This document shows, piece by piece, positions 33,588 to 41,257 of a stretch of 41,257 nt of DNA. Source of the stretch: Vibrio profundi. Its GTDB lineage: Bacteria; Pseudomonadota; Gammaproteobacteria; Enterobacterales; Vibrionaceae. Made by a program: the position numbers and the translations under genes. The stretch is taken from positions 1-41,257 of the forward strand of contig NZ_RZIS01000018.1 of the NCBI RefSeq assembly GCF_005281835.1, written 5' to 3'. The notes beneath the pieces were generated by a model. It saw only the letters and a list, made by a program, of their open reading frames with translations, was not told the DNA's origin and ran no database searches. How positions within the stretch are numbered: the first letter of the stretch is position 1; every line of letters begins with the position of its first letter.

Positions 33588-34898
33588 CTAAGCTTCCTTG
33601 TTATGACGTGGCTGACGAGGGCGACGATTTTGATGCGGTTTACGGTTTCCATTACGAGAGCCGCCATTGTTTGAGCGACGCTGTTGTGGGTTACGTGAAC
33701 GCATGCGTAGTGGTGCTGGTAAATCTTCAATTAGTGCAGAAGAGTCGTAATCCGATACTGGGATTGCGTGCTCAATGTACTCTTCGATAGGTGGAAGGTT
33801 AATCGCGTAATCTTCACATGCGAAGCTAATTGAGTGACCACTTGCGCCAGCACGACCAGTACGGCCGATACGGTGAACGTAATCTTCGCAGTCGTCCGGT
33901 AGGTCAAAGTTGAATACGTGCGTTACTTGAGGAATATGTAGACCACGTGCAGCTACGTCGGTTGCAACGAGTAGATCAACATCGCCTTTGGTGAATTGCT
34001 CAAGAATCTTTTCACGTTTCTTCTGAGGAACGTCGCCTGTTAGCAAGCCAACACGGTGGCCGTCAGCCGCTAGGTGACCCCAAACAGATTCACATTTGTG
34101 CTTAGTGTTAGCAAAAATGATCGCGCGATCTGGCCATTCTTCTTCAATCAACGTTTGAAGCAGTGACATTTTGTGTTCGTTTGAAGGGTAGAACAGCTCT
34201 TCTTGGATGCGGTGACCCGTTTTACGCTCTGGTTCTACGACCACGTGCTCTGGGTTATGCATGTGTTCGAATGCCAATTCTTGAACGCGGTAAGACAAAG
34301 TTGCAGAGAACAGCATGTTCAGGCGGTCTTGTGGTTCAGGCATACGACGGAACAAGAAGCGGATGTCTTTAATGAAACCAAGATCGAACATGCGATCCGC
34401 TTCATCCAGTACCACAGCTTGAATGTGGTTAAGGTTAAATACCTTTTGCTTGTAAAAATCGATAATGCGGCCAGTCGTACCGATCAGTACGTCTACGCCA
34501 GATTCGATCTTACCTAGCTGCTTGTCGTAGCTTTCGCCACCGTACGCTAGGGCTGCCTTGATACCTGTGCTCGCGATGAGTGGTTCAGCATCGTTAAAGA
34601 TCTGAATCGCCAGTTCGCGAGTTGGTGCCATAATAATCGCACGTGGCTGATTAGGCTTACGCCCTTCATGCGCTGGCGTTTTCAGCAAATGGTTAAAAGT
34701 AGCAGTTAAAAACGCTAACGTTTTACCAGTACCCGTTTGGGCCTGGCCTGCGATATCTTGGCCGGTGAGCAGTACCGGCAACGCCAAGGCTTGGATCGGG
34801 GTACAATATTCGAACCCTTTTTTCTCCAATCCTTCAATGACTTGGGTGTTTAAATCCAAATCGGCGAACTTTTGCTCTGTGATATGCGTCTTTTTCAT
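33588..34898 (-). CDS. rhlB: ATP-dependent RNA helicase RhlB
   Basis: A 436-aa DEAD-box helicase that unwinds RNA for PNPase in the RNase E degradosome. The motifs are: Q motif TPIQALALPVLL, Walker A AQTGTGKT, PTRELA, VLDEADRMFD, SAT and HRIGRTGRAG. The C-terminal tail is very basic and rich in Arg, Asn and Gly (about 395-436), which probably binds RNA. It is divergent from trxA and followed by gppA. Confidence 0.97.
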   Translation of the reverse strand: MKKTHITEQKFADLDLNTQVIEGLEKKGFEYCTPIQALALPVLLTGQDIAGQAQTGTGKTLAFLTATFNHLLKTPAHEGRKPNQPRAIIMAPTRELAIQIFNDAEPLIASTGIKAALAYGGESYDKQLGKIESGVDVLIGTTGRIIDFYKQKVFNLNHIQAVVLDEADRMFDLGFIKDIRFLFRRMPEPQDRLNMLFSATLSYRVQELAFEHMHNPEHVVVEPERKTGHRIQEELFYPSNEHKMSLLQTLIEEEWPDRAIIFANTKHKCESVWGHLAADGHRVGLLTGDVPQKKREKILEQFTKGDVDLLVATDVAARGLHIPQVTHVFNFDLPDDCEDYVHRIGRTGRAGASGHSISFACEDYAINLPPIEEYIEHAIPVSDYDSSALIEDLPAPLRMRSRNPQQRRSNNGGSRNGNRKPHQNRRPRQPRHNKEA

Positions 34899-34933
34899 TG
34901 CTATAGAATATCAGCTTAAGCTTGCAATACGAA

Positions 34934-34984
34934 AGTAAATACATTCCAATAGGGCATCTATTTACTGGTTATCATCCAACCAGT
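34934..34984. promoter_or_regulatory. inverted repeats in the rhlB/trxA divergent region
   Basis: AGTAAATA/TATTTACT (34934-34941 and 34959-34966) and ACTGGTT/AACCAGT (34964-34970 and 34978-34984) lie in the 112-bp region that must hold both promoters. The second may be a hairpin in the trxA leader. No regulator can be named. Confidence 0.3.
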
Positions 34985-35010
34985 TCAGAAAAAACACATT
35001 GGAGTGGAAG

Positions 35011-35337
35011 ATGAGTGATAAGATTTTGCAGCTGACTGATGACGGTTTTGATAACGATGTAATCAATGCTGCAGGCCCAGTTCTTGTTGATTTTTGGGCA
35101 GAATGGTGTGGACCATGTAAGATGATTGCACCGATTCTTGATGAAATCGCGGACGAGTACGAAGGCAAACTCACTATCGGTAAACTGAATATCGACCAAA
35201 ACGCAGGTACTCCACCAAAGTTTGGTATCCGCGGTATTCCAACATTGCTTCTTTTTAAAGATGGCGGTGTAGCAGCAACTAAAGTTGGTGCATTGTCTAA
35301 AACTCAATTAAAAGAGTTCCTAGACGCAAACCTATAA
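35011..35337 (+). CDS. trxA: thioredoxin 1
   Basis: A 108-aa thioredoxin with active site WCGPC (C33, C36), the cis-proline in GIRGIPTLLLF and the buried Asp of LVDFWAEW. It is the general cytoplasmic dithiol donor (ribonucleotide reductase, Tpx, methionine sulfoxide reductase). The start is ATG 35011 with GGAG upstream; the in-frame TTG at 34999 is inside the ribosome site. It is divergent from rhlB and precedes rho, the standard arrangement. Confidence 0.98.
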   Translation: MSDKILQLTDDGFDNDVINAAGPVLVDFWAEWCGPCKMIAPILDEIADEYEGKLTIGKLNIDQNAGTPPKFGIRGIPTLLLFKDGGVAATKVGALSKTQLKEFLDANL

Positions 35338-35358
35338 TTAGGTCAGTGATTGAAAAAG

Positions 35359-35397
35359 AAACCGTGCAGTTAACAAATGCGCGGTTTTGTTTTTTTC
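35359..35397 (+). terminator. terminator after trxA
   Basis: AAACCGTGCA (35359-35368) and TGCGCGGTTT (35378-35387) pair over 10 bp with one G-U, followed by TGTTTTTTT. It separates trxA from rho. Confidence 0.85.
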
Positions 35398-35536
35398 AAA
35401 CTCTAGACTAGGCTAATAATTAGTGATAATTTATCGCACGTTAATTGAACAAATTTCTCTTCTTGGTCGATCCTGTGACCAAATCCCTCTTAACTAGAAA
35501 ACAGATCTTATTTTGACTAAACAAGCATCCACCACA

Positions 35537-36796
35537 ATGAACCTTACCGAATTGAAGAACAGACCTGTGTCTGAACTTGTGAAACTTGGCGAAAGCTTAG
35601 GCCTTGAAAACCTAGCGCGTTTGAGAAAGCAAGACATCATCTTCTCCATCCTTAAAGCACATGCAAAAAGTGGTGAAGACATTTTTGGCGATGGGGTTCT
35701 GGAAATTCTGCAAGACGGTTTTGGTTTCTTACGTAGCGCAGACAGCTCGTATTTAGCAGGTCCTGATGATATTTATGTATCACCAAGTCAGATTCGTCGT
35801 TTTAACCTGCGTACTGGTGATTCGATTGCCGGAAAGATTCGCCCACCAAAAGATGGCGAACGTTACTTTGCTCTGCTTAAAGTAAACACGGTAAACCACG
35901 ACAAGCCAGACAACGCACGTAACAAGATTCTTTTTGAAAACCTGACTCCTCTGCATGCCAACGAACGTATGGTTATGGAGCGCGGTAACGGTGCAACTGA
36001 AGACATCACTGCACGTATCTTGGATTTAGCATCACCAATTGGTAAAGGCCAACGTGGTCTTATCGTTGCACCGCCAAAAGCGGGTAAAACGATGCTTCTT
36101 CAAAACATCGCACAAAGCATCGCTCACAATCACCCTGAATGTGAACTAATGGTTCTACTTATCGATGAGCGTCCAGAAGAAGTAACAGAAATGCAACGCC
36201 TAGTGAAAGGTGAAGTTGTTGCTTCTACATTCGATGAGCCAGCATCTCGCCACGTACAAGTAGCAGAAATGGTAATCGAGAAAGCGAAACGCCTTGTTGA
36301 ACACAAGAAAGACGTGGTTATCCTTCTGGACTCTATCACTCGTCTAGCGCGTGCATACAACACGGTAGTGCCTTCATCAGGTAAAGTACTAACTGGTGGT
36401 GTCGACGCGAATGCTCTACACCGTCCTAAGCGTTTCTTCGGTGCGGCTCGTAATGTTGAAGAAGGCGGTAGCTTGACTATCATCGCGACAGCTCTGGTTG
36501 ATACTGGTTCTAAGATGGATGAAGTTATCTACGAAGAATTTAAAGGTACAGGTAACATGGAACTGCACCTAAATCGTAAGATTGCTGAAAAGCGTGTATT
36601 CCCTGCCATTGACTTCAATCGCTCAGGTACTCGTCGTGAAGAGCTACTGACTAAGAACGATGAGCTACAGAAGATGTGGATCCTACGCAAGATTGTTCAC
36701 CCAATGGGCGAAATCGATGCAATGGAATTCCTAATCGACAAGCTAGCGATGACCAAGACCAACGATGAGTTCTTTGACGCAATGCGCCGTCAATAA
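35537..36796 (+). CDS. rho: transcription termination factor Rho
   Basis: A 419-aa hexameric RNA-dependent ATPase, the same length as E. coli Rho. It has an N-terminal helix bundle and a CSD RNA-binding domain (GFGFLRSADSSYLAG). Walker A APPKAGKT and Walker B VVILLDSITRLARAYN mark the ATPase, and the Q-loop/R-loop segments follow. The ATG at 35537 begins MNLTELKN as in E. coli. A TTG at 35513 would add eight residues. Neither start has a strong Shine-Dalgarno, which fits the autogenous, weakly initiated expression of rho. Confidence 0.97.
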   Translation: MNLTELKNRPVSELVKLGESLGLENLARLRKQDIIFSILKAHAKSGEDIFGDGVLEILQDGFGFLRSADSSYLAGPDDIYVSPSQIRRFNLRTGDSIAGKIRPPKDGERYFALLKVNTVNHDKPDNARNKILFENLTPLHANERMVMERGNGATEDITARILDLASPIGKGQRGLIVAPPKAGKTMLLQNIAQSIAHNHPECELMVLLIDERPEEVTEMQRLVKGEVVASTFDEPASRHVQVAEMVIEKAKRLVEHKKDVVILLDSITRLARAYNTVVPSSGKVLTGGVDANALHRPKRFFGAARNVEEGGSLTIIATALVDTGSKMDEVIYEEFKGTGNMELHLNRKIAEKRVFPAIDFNRSGTRREELLTKNDELQKMWILRKIVHPMGEIDAMEFLIDKLAMTKTNDEFFDAMRRQ

Positions 36797-36821
36797 TTCT
36801 TTCTGGAATGATGAATATCTC

Positions 36822-36849
36822 AACGCCACCTTCGGGTGGCGTTTTTATT
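36822..36849 (+). terminator. terminator after rho
   Basis: AACGCCACC (36822-36830), a UUCG tetraloop and GGTGGCGTT (36835-36843), followed by T-rich sequence. Confidence 0.93.
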
Positions 36850-36904
36850 TGCAATTTTTCAGCTGAACTTGCAGTATAGATAGAAATGTTATCGGGACGT
36901 TAAA

Positions 36905-37897
36905 ATGCAACAAGGAATGTTGTCGTCATTACTCCTGTCTACGTCACTATTGTTTGCAACCGTACCGGCGGCTGCCACAGAAATGTCGACTTACACAGTT
37001 GAGCAATGGCTAGAGAATGAACAAGTACAAGCAAAGACTTCAGAACTATTGGAGTTCGTTGTTCAAGATGAAGTGGACTCACTTCGTTTTGCGCTGCAGC
37101 GCTTGTCTTTTCCTCAGCAAGAGGTCGCCCGTTACCAACTCCTTTCTAAATTAGAGCAGCAAAATTTCGCTCTGACTCCTAAGATGGCCATATTTGTAGA
37201 GCAACAATTGTCTTTGACTCCAACTTACCAAGTTTTGGAGCGAGGCGATGGCTATGAATTTACCGTGCCAGCATTTAATTACCAGGCTATCGCTAGTCGC
37301 TTGATTAAACAATGGCATCGTGACCAAACGATTTTGGCATTTGTCCTTCAAGCAGAAAGGCATGAACTGGTTTTGCAAGAATGGTTATCTGGTGCTGAAC
37401 ATCAGGTACAAGCCCGCGAAGCGTTATTCATAAGAGAGTTAGATAGCTTGTCGCCTGAAGCTGTAAATTATCTGTCTAAGCAATTAACTCAAAGTAATGT
37501 TGTGAGTTGGCTACCATCCACTCAAGTAATGGTGCGCCTTGCTCAAGTCAGTGAAGACCCTGAGGTGTATCAAATGCTATGGCGGATGAAAGCCGATTTT
37601 AATAGCCAAAGCGAATTAGAGCGTTTAGCACAATCGAATACTTCCTTTGCTCTAGAGCAAGTCATGGCGGCTACTAAAAATCCAAGCCTAAAAGACGATG
37701 CGATTACGCTACTCACCAAAGTACACCCTCTGTCGGAAGAGGTGAAATCTTTCTTGATCACTCGAATGGCACTGGCTGATGAAGCGCCTCTTGTCGCTAG
37801 AGAATTGGCTAAGCAAGGACATAGCAGTTGGCTACAAGATTTGGTCAACGATAATCCGCAAGTGAAAGGAAGCTTGATCGAGAAAGTATTGCCATAA
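36905..37897 (+). CDS. exported alpha-helical protein, unknown function
   Basis: A 330-aa protein with a Sec signal peptide (about residues 1-24, LLLSTSLLFATVPAAATEM). The rest is nearly all predicted helix, with repeated short helical pairs in the C-terminal half that resemble HEAT-like repeats (for example SLKDDAITLLTKVHPLSEEV and LADEAPLVARELAKQG). It has no cysteine, no lipobox and no enzymatic motif. It lies between rho and ubiD on the same strand. GGGA 7 nt before the ATG supports 36905. I do not recognise a family. Confidence 0.75.
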   Translation: MQQGMLSSLLLSTSLLFATVPAAATEMSTYTVEQWLENEQVQAKTSELLEFVVQDEVDSLRFALQRLSFPQQEVARYQLLSKLEQQNFALTPKMAIFVEQQLSLTPTYQVLERGDGYEFTVPAFNYQAIASRLIKQWHRDQTILAFVLQAERHELVLQEWLSGAEHQVQAREALFIRELDSLSPEAVNYLSKQLTQSNVVSWLPSTQVMVRLAQVSEDPEVYQMLWRMKADFNSQSELERLAQSNTSFALEQVMAATKNPSLKDDAITLLTKVHPLSEEVKSFLITRMALADEAPLVARELAKQGHSSWLQDLVNDNPQVKGSLIEKVLP

Positions 37898-37993
37898 TTA
37901 ACATGATTGAAAATAACCTTAACAAAAAGGGGGACCGCACAGTTCCCCTTTTTGTTATACTGCGTGCAGATTAACCAGCCATTTAGTAGGCCT

Positions 37994-39838
37994 ATGAGTT
38001 TTAAGGATTTACGTGACTTCATTGACCATTTAGAAAGCATTGGTCAGTTAAAGCGCATTGCTCACCCTGTTGACCCACATTATGAGATGACCGAGATCAG
38101 TGATCGTACATTACGTGCTGGTGGTCCGGCTTTATTGTTTGAAAACCCTATTGGCTATGACGTCCCCGTTCTAACCAACTTATTTGGTACGCCGGATCGC
38201 GTTGCGATTGGTATGGGACGTCAAGAAGTTAAAGAACTAAGGGAAGTCGGCAAACTACTTGCGTACCTCAAAGAGCCTGAGCCACCAAAAGGCTTTAAAG
38301 ACGCGATCGATAAAATCCCAGTTTTCAAACAGGTTTTGAATATGCCGGCAAAAAGGTTGCGTAAAGCGGCATGTCAGCAAGTGGTATGGGAAGGTGATCA
38401 AGTTGATTTAGATAAAATTCCGGTGATGAGCTGTTGGGCTGATGATGTTGCACCTCTATTGACGTGGGGCTTAACCGTTACTCGTGGTCCGAACAAGAAA
38501 CGCCAAAATTTAGGTATTTACCGCCAGCAGAAAATCGCTAAGAACAAGGTCATCATGCGCTGGCTTGCTCATCGCGGTGGTGCTTTAGACTTACGTGAAT
38601 GGATGGAAATCAATCCGGGTAAGCCATTTCCAGTATCGGTCGCATTTGGCGCTGACCCAGCAACAATATTAGGCGCGGTTACGCCAGTTCCTGATACATT
38701 ATCGGAATATGCGTTCGCAGGTTTGCTGCGTGGTAGCAAAACTGAGGTGGTGAAGTCGATCAGTAATGACTTGGAAGTGCCAGCGAGTGCTGAGATTGTG
38801 ATGGAAGGATACATCGATCCGAATGAATTCGCCGATGAAGGTCCTTATGGCGACCATACGGGTTATTACAACGAAAAAGAAAAGCACCATGTATTTACGG
38901 TCACGCATATTACGATGCGTGAGAATCCGATTTATCACAGTACTTATACCGGTCGTCCACCTGATGAACCTGCAGTATTGGGCGTTGCACTCAATGAAGT
39001 GTTCGTACCTATCTTGCAAAAGCAGTTCCCGGAAATAGAAGACTTCTATCTACCACCTGAAGGCTGTTCATATCGAATGGCAGTGGTAACGATGAAGAAA
39101 CAATATCCTGGTCATGCAAAACGCGTGATGATGGGAGTATGGTCTTTCTTACGCCAGTTCATGTATACCAAGTTCGTGATTGTTTGTGACGATGACGTGA
39201 ACGCCCGAGATTGGGGAGAGGTTACAAAAGCGATGGCATCCCGCATGGATCCAATGCGCGATACGGTGATGATTGAGAATACTCCAATCGATTCATTAGA
39301 CTTTGCTTCTCCTGTCGTCGGATTGGGCTCAAAAATGGGTTTAGACGTTACTAAAAAGTGGGACGCAGAACTCGCCTTAACACCGACAACAGAAACTTTC
39401 CAAGCATCGACGATGGCCGAACGAGAGAATGTGGTTAACCAGCTCAAAGTTGATCAGCCAGAAATCATTTCTATCCATTTGCCTAATGATTCCGCGGAAA
39501 TGGTCATTGTAACTATTGAGAAAACATCGATAGGCCAAGGAAAGAAAGTAATGGAAGCGATATGGTCATTATTTGAAGAGAATAAATTCGTTATCGTGTG
39601 CGATGAAGACGTTAATGCGAGCGACTGGAACGACATTATCTGGGCAGTAACAACTCGAATGGATCCTGCACGCGATACCGTGTTTAAAAAGAGCGAATCT
39701 AGCCATTCTAAAATGGGCTTAGATGCGACGAATAAGTTAGAAGGTGAAGCGTTAAGAGAATGGGGAATTCCAATTAAGAAAGATCCGAAAGTTGTCGATA
39801 AAATCGATAGCATTTGGGAGAAACTAGGAATCCAATGA
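37994..39838 (+). CDS. ubiD: 4-hydroxy-3-polyprenylbenzoate decarboxylase UbiD
   Basis: A 614-aa prenylated-FMN decarboxylase of ubiquinone synthesis; E. coli UbiD is 497 aa. The core is normal (MSFKDLRDFIDHLESIGQLK at the N-terminus, then AFADE-type GPYGDHTGYY, and the first FVIVCDDDVNARDW). The extra about 117 residues come from a second copy of the C-terminal segment: VMMGVWSF...FVIVCDDDVNARDW recurs as VMEAIWSLFEENKFVIVCDE plus DVNASDW, 141 codons later. The native C-terminus (GIPIKKDP) follows the second copy. The start is ATG 37994 with TAGG upstream; the open frame from 37907 is unsupported. Confidence 0.95.
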   Translation: MSFKDLRDFIDHLESIGQLKRIAHPVDPHYEMTEISDRTLRAGGPALLFENPIGYDVPVLTNLFGTPDRVAIGMGRQEVKELREVGKLLAYLKEPEPPKGFKDAIDKIPVFKQVLNMPAKRLRKAACQQVVWEGDQVDLDKIPVMSCWADDVAPLLTWGLTVTRGPNKKRQNLGIYRQQKIAKNKVIMRWLAHRGGALDLREWMEINPGKPFPVSVAFGADPATILGAVTPVPDTLSEYAFAGLLRGSKTEVVKSISNDLEVPASAEIVMEGYIDPNEFADEGPYGDHTGYYNEKEKHHVFTVTHITMRENPIYHSTYTGRPPDEPAVLGVALNEVFVPILQKQFPEIEDFYLPPEGCSYRMAVVTMKKQYPGHAKRVMMGVWSFLRQFMYTKFVIVCDDDVNARDWGEVTKAMASRMDPMRDTVMIENTPIDSLDFASPVVGLGSKMGLDVTKKWDAELALTPTTETFQASTMAERENVVNQLKVDQPEIISIHLPNDSAEMVIVTIEKTSIGQGKKVMEAIWSLFEENKFVIVCDEDVNASDWNDIIWAVTTRMDPARDTVFKKSESSHSKMGLDATNKLEGEALREWGIPIKKDPKVVDKIDSIWEKLGIQ

Positions 39839-40104
39839 GCTACCAAGTAGTCTTATACCCTGAAAATATCACCTTTGACGTTAAAAAAGGGCAAACAGTG
39901 TTGGATGCTGCGCTCAACAGCAATATTAACTTTCCTCACCGTTGCCAAGTCGGAGCATGTGCCATGTGCATGTGTAAAAAATTAGAAGGCAGTGTGAATT
40001 ACCATTTGGAGCCTATGCTTACAGAGAAAGAGCAAGCCCAAGGTTGGATATTTCCATGCCAAGCATTTGCAGAAAGTAATATAGTCCTAACGTTTGCCGA
40101 TTAG
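39835..40104 (+). CDS. 2Fe-2S ferredoxin, plant type
   Basis: An 89-aa single-cluster ferredoxin with the CX4CX2C motif in CQVGACAMCMCK and the fourth ligand in FPCQA. Its ATG overlaps the ubiD stop (ATGA), so it is translationally coupled. A flavin reductase gene follows by 23 nt. It may pass electrons to or from Fre. AGGA 6 nt upstream supports this start. Confidence 0.92.
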   Translation: MSYQVVLYPENITFDVKKGQTVLDAALNSNINFPHRCQVGACAMCMCKKLEGSVNYHLEPMLTEKEQAQGWIFPCQAFAESNIVLTFAD

Positions 40105-40127
40105 CAGCGCTTAGGGAGAGGAAGAAA

Positions 40128-40841
40128 ATGACTATTAAATGTAAAGTGAAGTCGATTGAACCATTGGCTTGTAATACTTACCAAATCTTGCTTCACCCAG
40201 AAAGCCCAGTGACGTTTAAAGCGGGTCAGTACTTAATGGTAGAAATGGGTGAGAAAGATAAGCGTCCATTCTCGATTGCGAGTAGCCCATGTCGCCACGA
40301 AGGTGAGTTGGAATTGCACATCGGTGCCGCTGAGCATAATGCGTATGCAATCGAAGTAGTTGAAGCAATGAAACTAGCACTGGCTGAAGATGGCGAGATC
40401 GCAATTGATGCCCCGCATGGTGATGCTTGGATCCAAGAAGAAAGTGAGCGTCCGCTACTGCTTATTGCTGGTGGTACAGGCTTTAGCTATGTTCGTTCAA
40501 TTTTGGATCACTGTATTGCACAAAGTAAACAGAATACGATTTACCTATACTGGGGCGGAAAAGACGAGCGTCAACTTTATGCACAAGCTGAACTAGCGGA
40601 TATTGCTGCGAAACACGCCAACGTACATTTTGTACCTGTAGTAGAAGAAGCGCCGACTAACTGGCAAGGCAAAACAGGTAATGTACTTCAAGCGATAAGT
40701 GAAGACTTTGACTCACTTGCTGATTACGATATTTATATCGCTGGTAGATTTGAGATGGCGGGCGCTGCGCGTGAGATGTTTACTCAGAACAAACAAGCGA
40801 AAAGTGATCACATGTACGCTGATGCGTATGCATTTATCTAA
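40128..40841 (+). CDS. fre: NAD(P)H-flavin reductase Fre
   Basis: A 237-aa FNR-type reductase that reduces free flavins. FAD/flavin-binding RPFSIASSP (about 46-54) and NAD-binding GGTGFSYVRSI (about 109-119) and the C-terminal DIYIAGRFEM are present. It lacks a fused ferredoxin domain; the ferredoxin is the separate gene just upstream. Reduced FMN from Fre could feed UbiX, which makes the prenyl-FMN cofactor of UbiD; this is inference from context. A good GGGAGAGGAAG precedes the ATG. Confidence 0.95.
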   Translation: MTIKCKVKSIEPLACNTYQILLHPESPVTFKAGQYLMVEMGEKDKRPFSIASSPCRHEGELELHIGAAEHNAYAIEVVEAMKLALAEDGEIAIDAPHGDAWIQEESERPLLLIAGGTGFSYVRSILDHCIAQSKQNTIYLYWGGKDERQLYAQAELADIAAKHANVHFVPVVEEAPTNWQGKTGNVLQAISEDFDSLADYDIYIAGRFEMAGAAREMFTQNKQAKSDHMYADAYAFI

Positions 40842-40867
40842 GAATGTAATCGAATTCTTATGCTAAT

Positions 40868-40893
40868 AAAGAGTGCGAAAGCACTCTTTTTCT
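40868..40893 (+). terminator. terminator after fre
   Basis: AAAGAGTGC (40868-40876), GAAA tetraloop, GCACTCTTT (40881-40889), then TT. It closes the ubiD-ferredoxin-fre operon. Confidence 0.92.
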
Positions 40894-40952
40894 GTTTTTG
40901 GTTAACAAGTAATCGAACGACCTTTATTTATGACCTTTTTCATAAAAAGGGG

Positions 40953-40980
40953 TTGCCAACACTCATCGCATCTCTATAAT
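40953..40980 (+). promoter_or_regulatory. rrn promoter P1
   Basis: TTGCCA (40953-40958) and TATAAT (40975-40980) are 16 nt apart, with a GC-rich discriminator (GCCGCCTC) typical of stringently controlled rRNA promoters and an A-rich stretch upstream as an UP element. Confidence 0.85.
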
Positions 40981-41068
40981 GCCGCCTCACTGACGAGGTA
41001 TAGCCAATAAGGCTTTAGGCTAAAATCAGTCGACGGAATCACTAAGTAATTTAATTTTTAAAAAGTGT

Positions 41069-41096
41069 TTGACACTGATAATTATCTCGCTAGAAT
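41069..41096 (+). promoter_or_regulatory. rrn promoter P2
   Basis: TTGACA (41069-41074) and TAGAAT (41091-41096) are 16 nt apart, with discriminator GACCGTCCGC. It is the second promoter of the operon, 116 bp after P1. Confidence 0.85.
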
Positions 41097-41257
41097 GACC
41101 GTCCGCTTTGAGAAGAAAACTTCGAAAAGCAAGCTCTTTAACAATTTAAACCTATCAATCTGTGTGGGCACTCGTTGATGAATATCAAAAATTGATTCTT
41201 AGGAATCACTTTGGTTTCAATGAACTGAGTGACCAATCAAGACTTCGGTCTTGGCAC
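41097..41257 (+). other. rRNA operon leader with boxA
   Basis: boxA GCTCTTTAACA at 41133-41143 supports antitermination, and the rest is rRNA leader (16S would start just beyond the window). A CAAGAC/GTCTTG hairpin with a TTCG loop lies at about 41239-41254. The operon has the same orientation as the rRNA at the start of the window. Confidence 0.85.

Noticed and set aside
37570..38040. A 156-codon minus-strand frame across the end of the exported protein gene and the start of ubiD
   Set aside because: Lies opposite two well supported genes and shows no recognisable domain.
1..41257. CRISPR arrays, insertion sequences or integrases
   Set aside because: No regularly spaced repeats, transposase or integrase genes are present in the window.

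Overview
The window is a stretch of a Vibrio (Vibrionaceae) chromosome 1, close to the origin side of the replicon. The evidence is gene content and order: rrn end and tRNA-Asp, thiCEFSGH, an M24 peptidase, LysR/Bcr, a TsrA-like gene, uvrD, rarD, recQ, gppA-rhlB, trxA, rho, ubiD-fre, then the promoters of another rrn operon. Three copies of the chromosome-1 ParB site (parS) lie in 7 kb of the thi region, and there is a CsrB-type sRNA with a GacA/VarA-type box. The clade cannot be named with confidence from sequence alone. Both ends of the window belong to rRNA operons in the same (+) orientation, so the 41 kb between them is one inter-rrn segment.

Layout. 1-264: 3' end of 5S rRNA, tRNA-Asp and the operon terminator. 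265-927: a gene-free, AT-rich stretch. 928-2833: a Tat-exported, probably lipid-anchored multicopper oxidase and the fluoride channel CrcB. 2902-9221: TPP riboswitch and the thiamine operon thiC-E-F-S-G-H. 9317-13854: M24B aminopeptidase and LysR (-), Bcr-type exporter (+) and the H-NS-like regulator TsrA (+). 13928-16356 (-): a complete bufferin-type operon (BufA precursor peptide, BufB MNIO enzyme, BufC partner, DoxX membrane protein). 16625-18799: uvrD behind a LexA-like box. 18867-24766 (-): tpx, the CsrB-type sRNA, ggt, a LysE-family exporter, an AraC-type regulator and rarD. 24946-28020 (+): recQ, a DUF3630 protein, and yhhQ behind a preQ1-I-like leader. 28103-28675 (-): a short MscS-type protein. 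28937-30452 (+): a small ORF coupled to marC, then terC. 30436-34898 (-): a CadC/ToxR-like membrane regulator, gppA and rhlB. 35011-40841 (+): trxA, rho, an exported protein of unknown function, ubiD (with a duplicated C-terminal segment), a 2Fe-2S ferredoxin and fre. 40953-41257: tandem promoters, boxA and leader of the next rrn operon.

How the parts work together. The thi genes make the thiazole moiety (ThiF, ThiS, ThiG, ThiH) and the pyrimidine moiety (ThiC) and join them (ThiE), under TPP feedback. UbiD, ferredoxin and Fre form a ubiquinone/reduced-flavin block. RhlB, TrxA, Rho and GppA are the housekeeping neighbours seen across gammaproteobacteria. The bufferin operon and the multicopper oxidase both suggest copper handling, but they are not adjacent and no shared regulation is visible.

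The points most worth a second look are: the three parS-like sites, one of them a perfect 16-bp palindrome inside thiE coding sequence; the CsrB-type RNA with a VarA-like box about 170 bp upstream; the bufferin operon; the 36-codon ORF whose stop overlaps the marC start; the duplicated segment in UbiD; and two terminator-like hairpins in the long leader of the araC-type gene.
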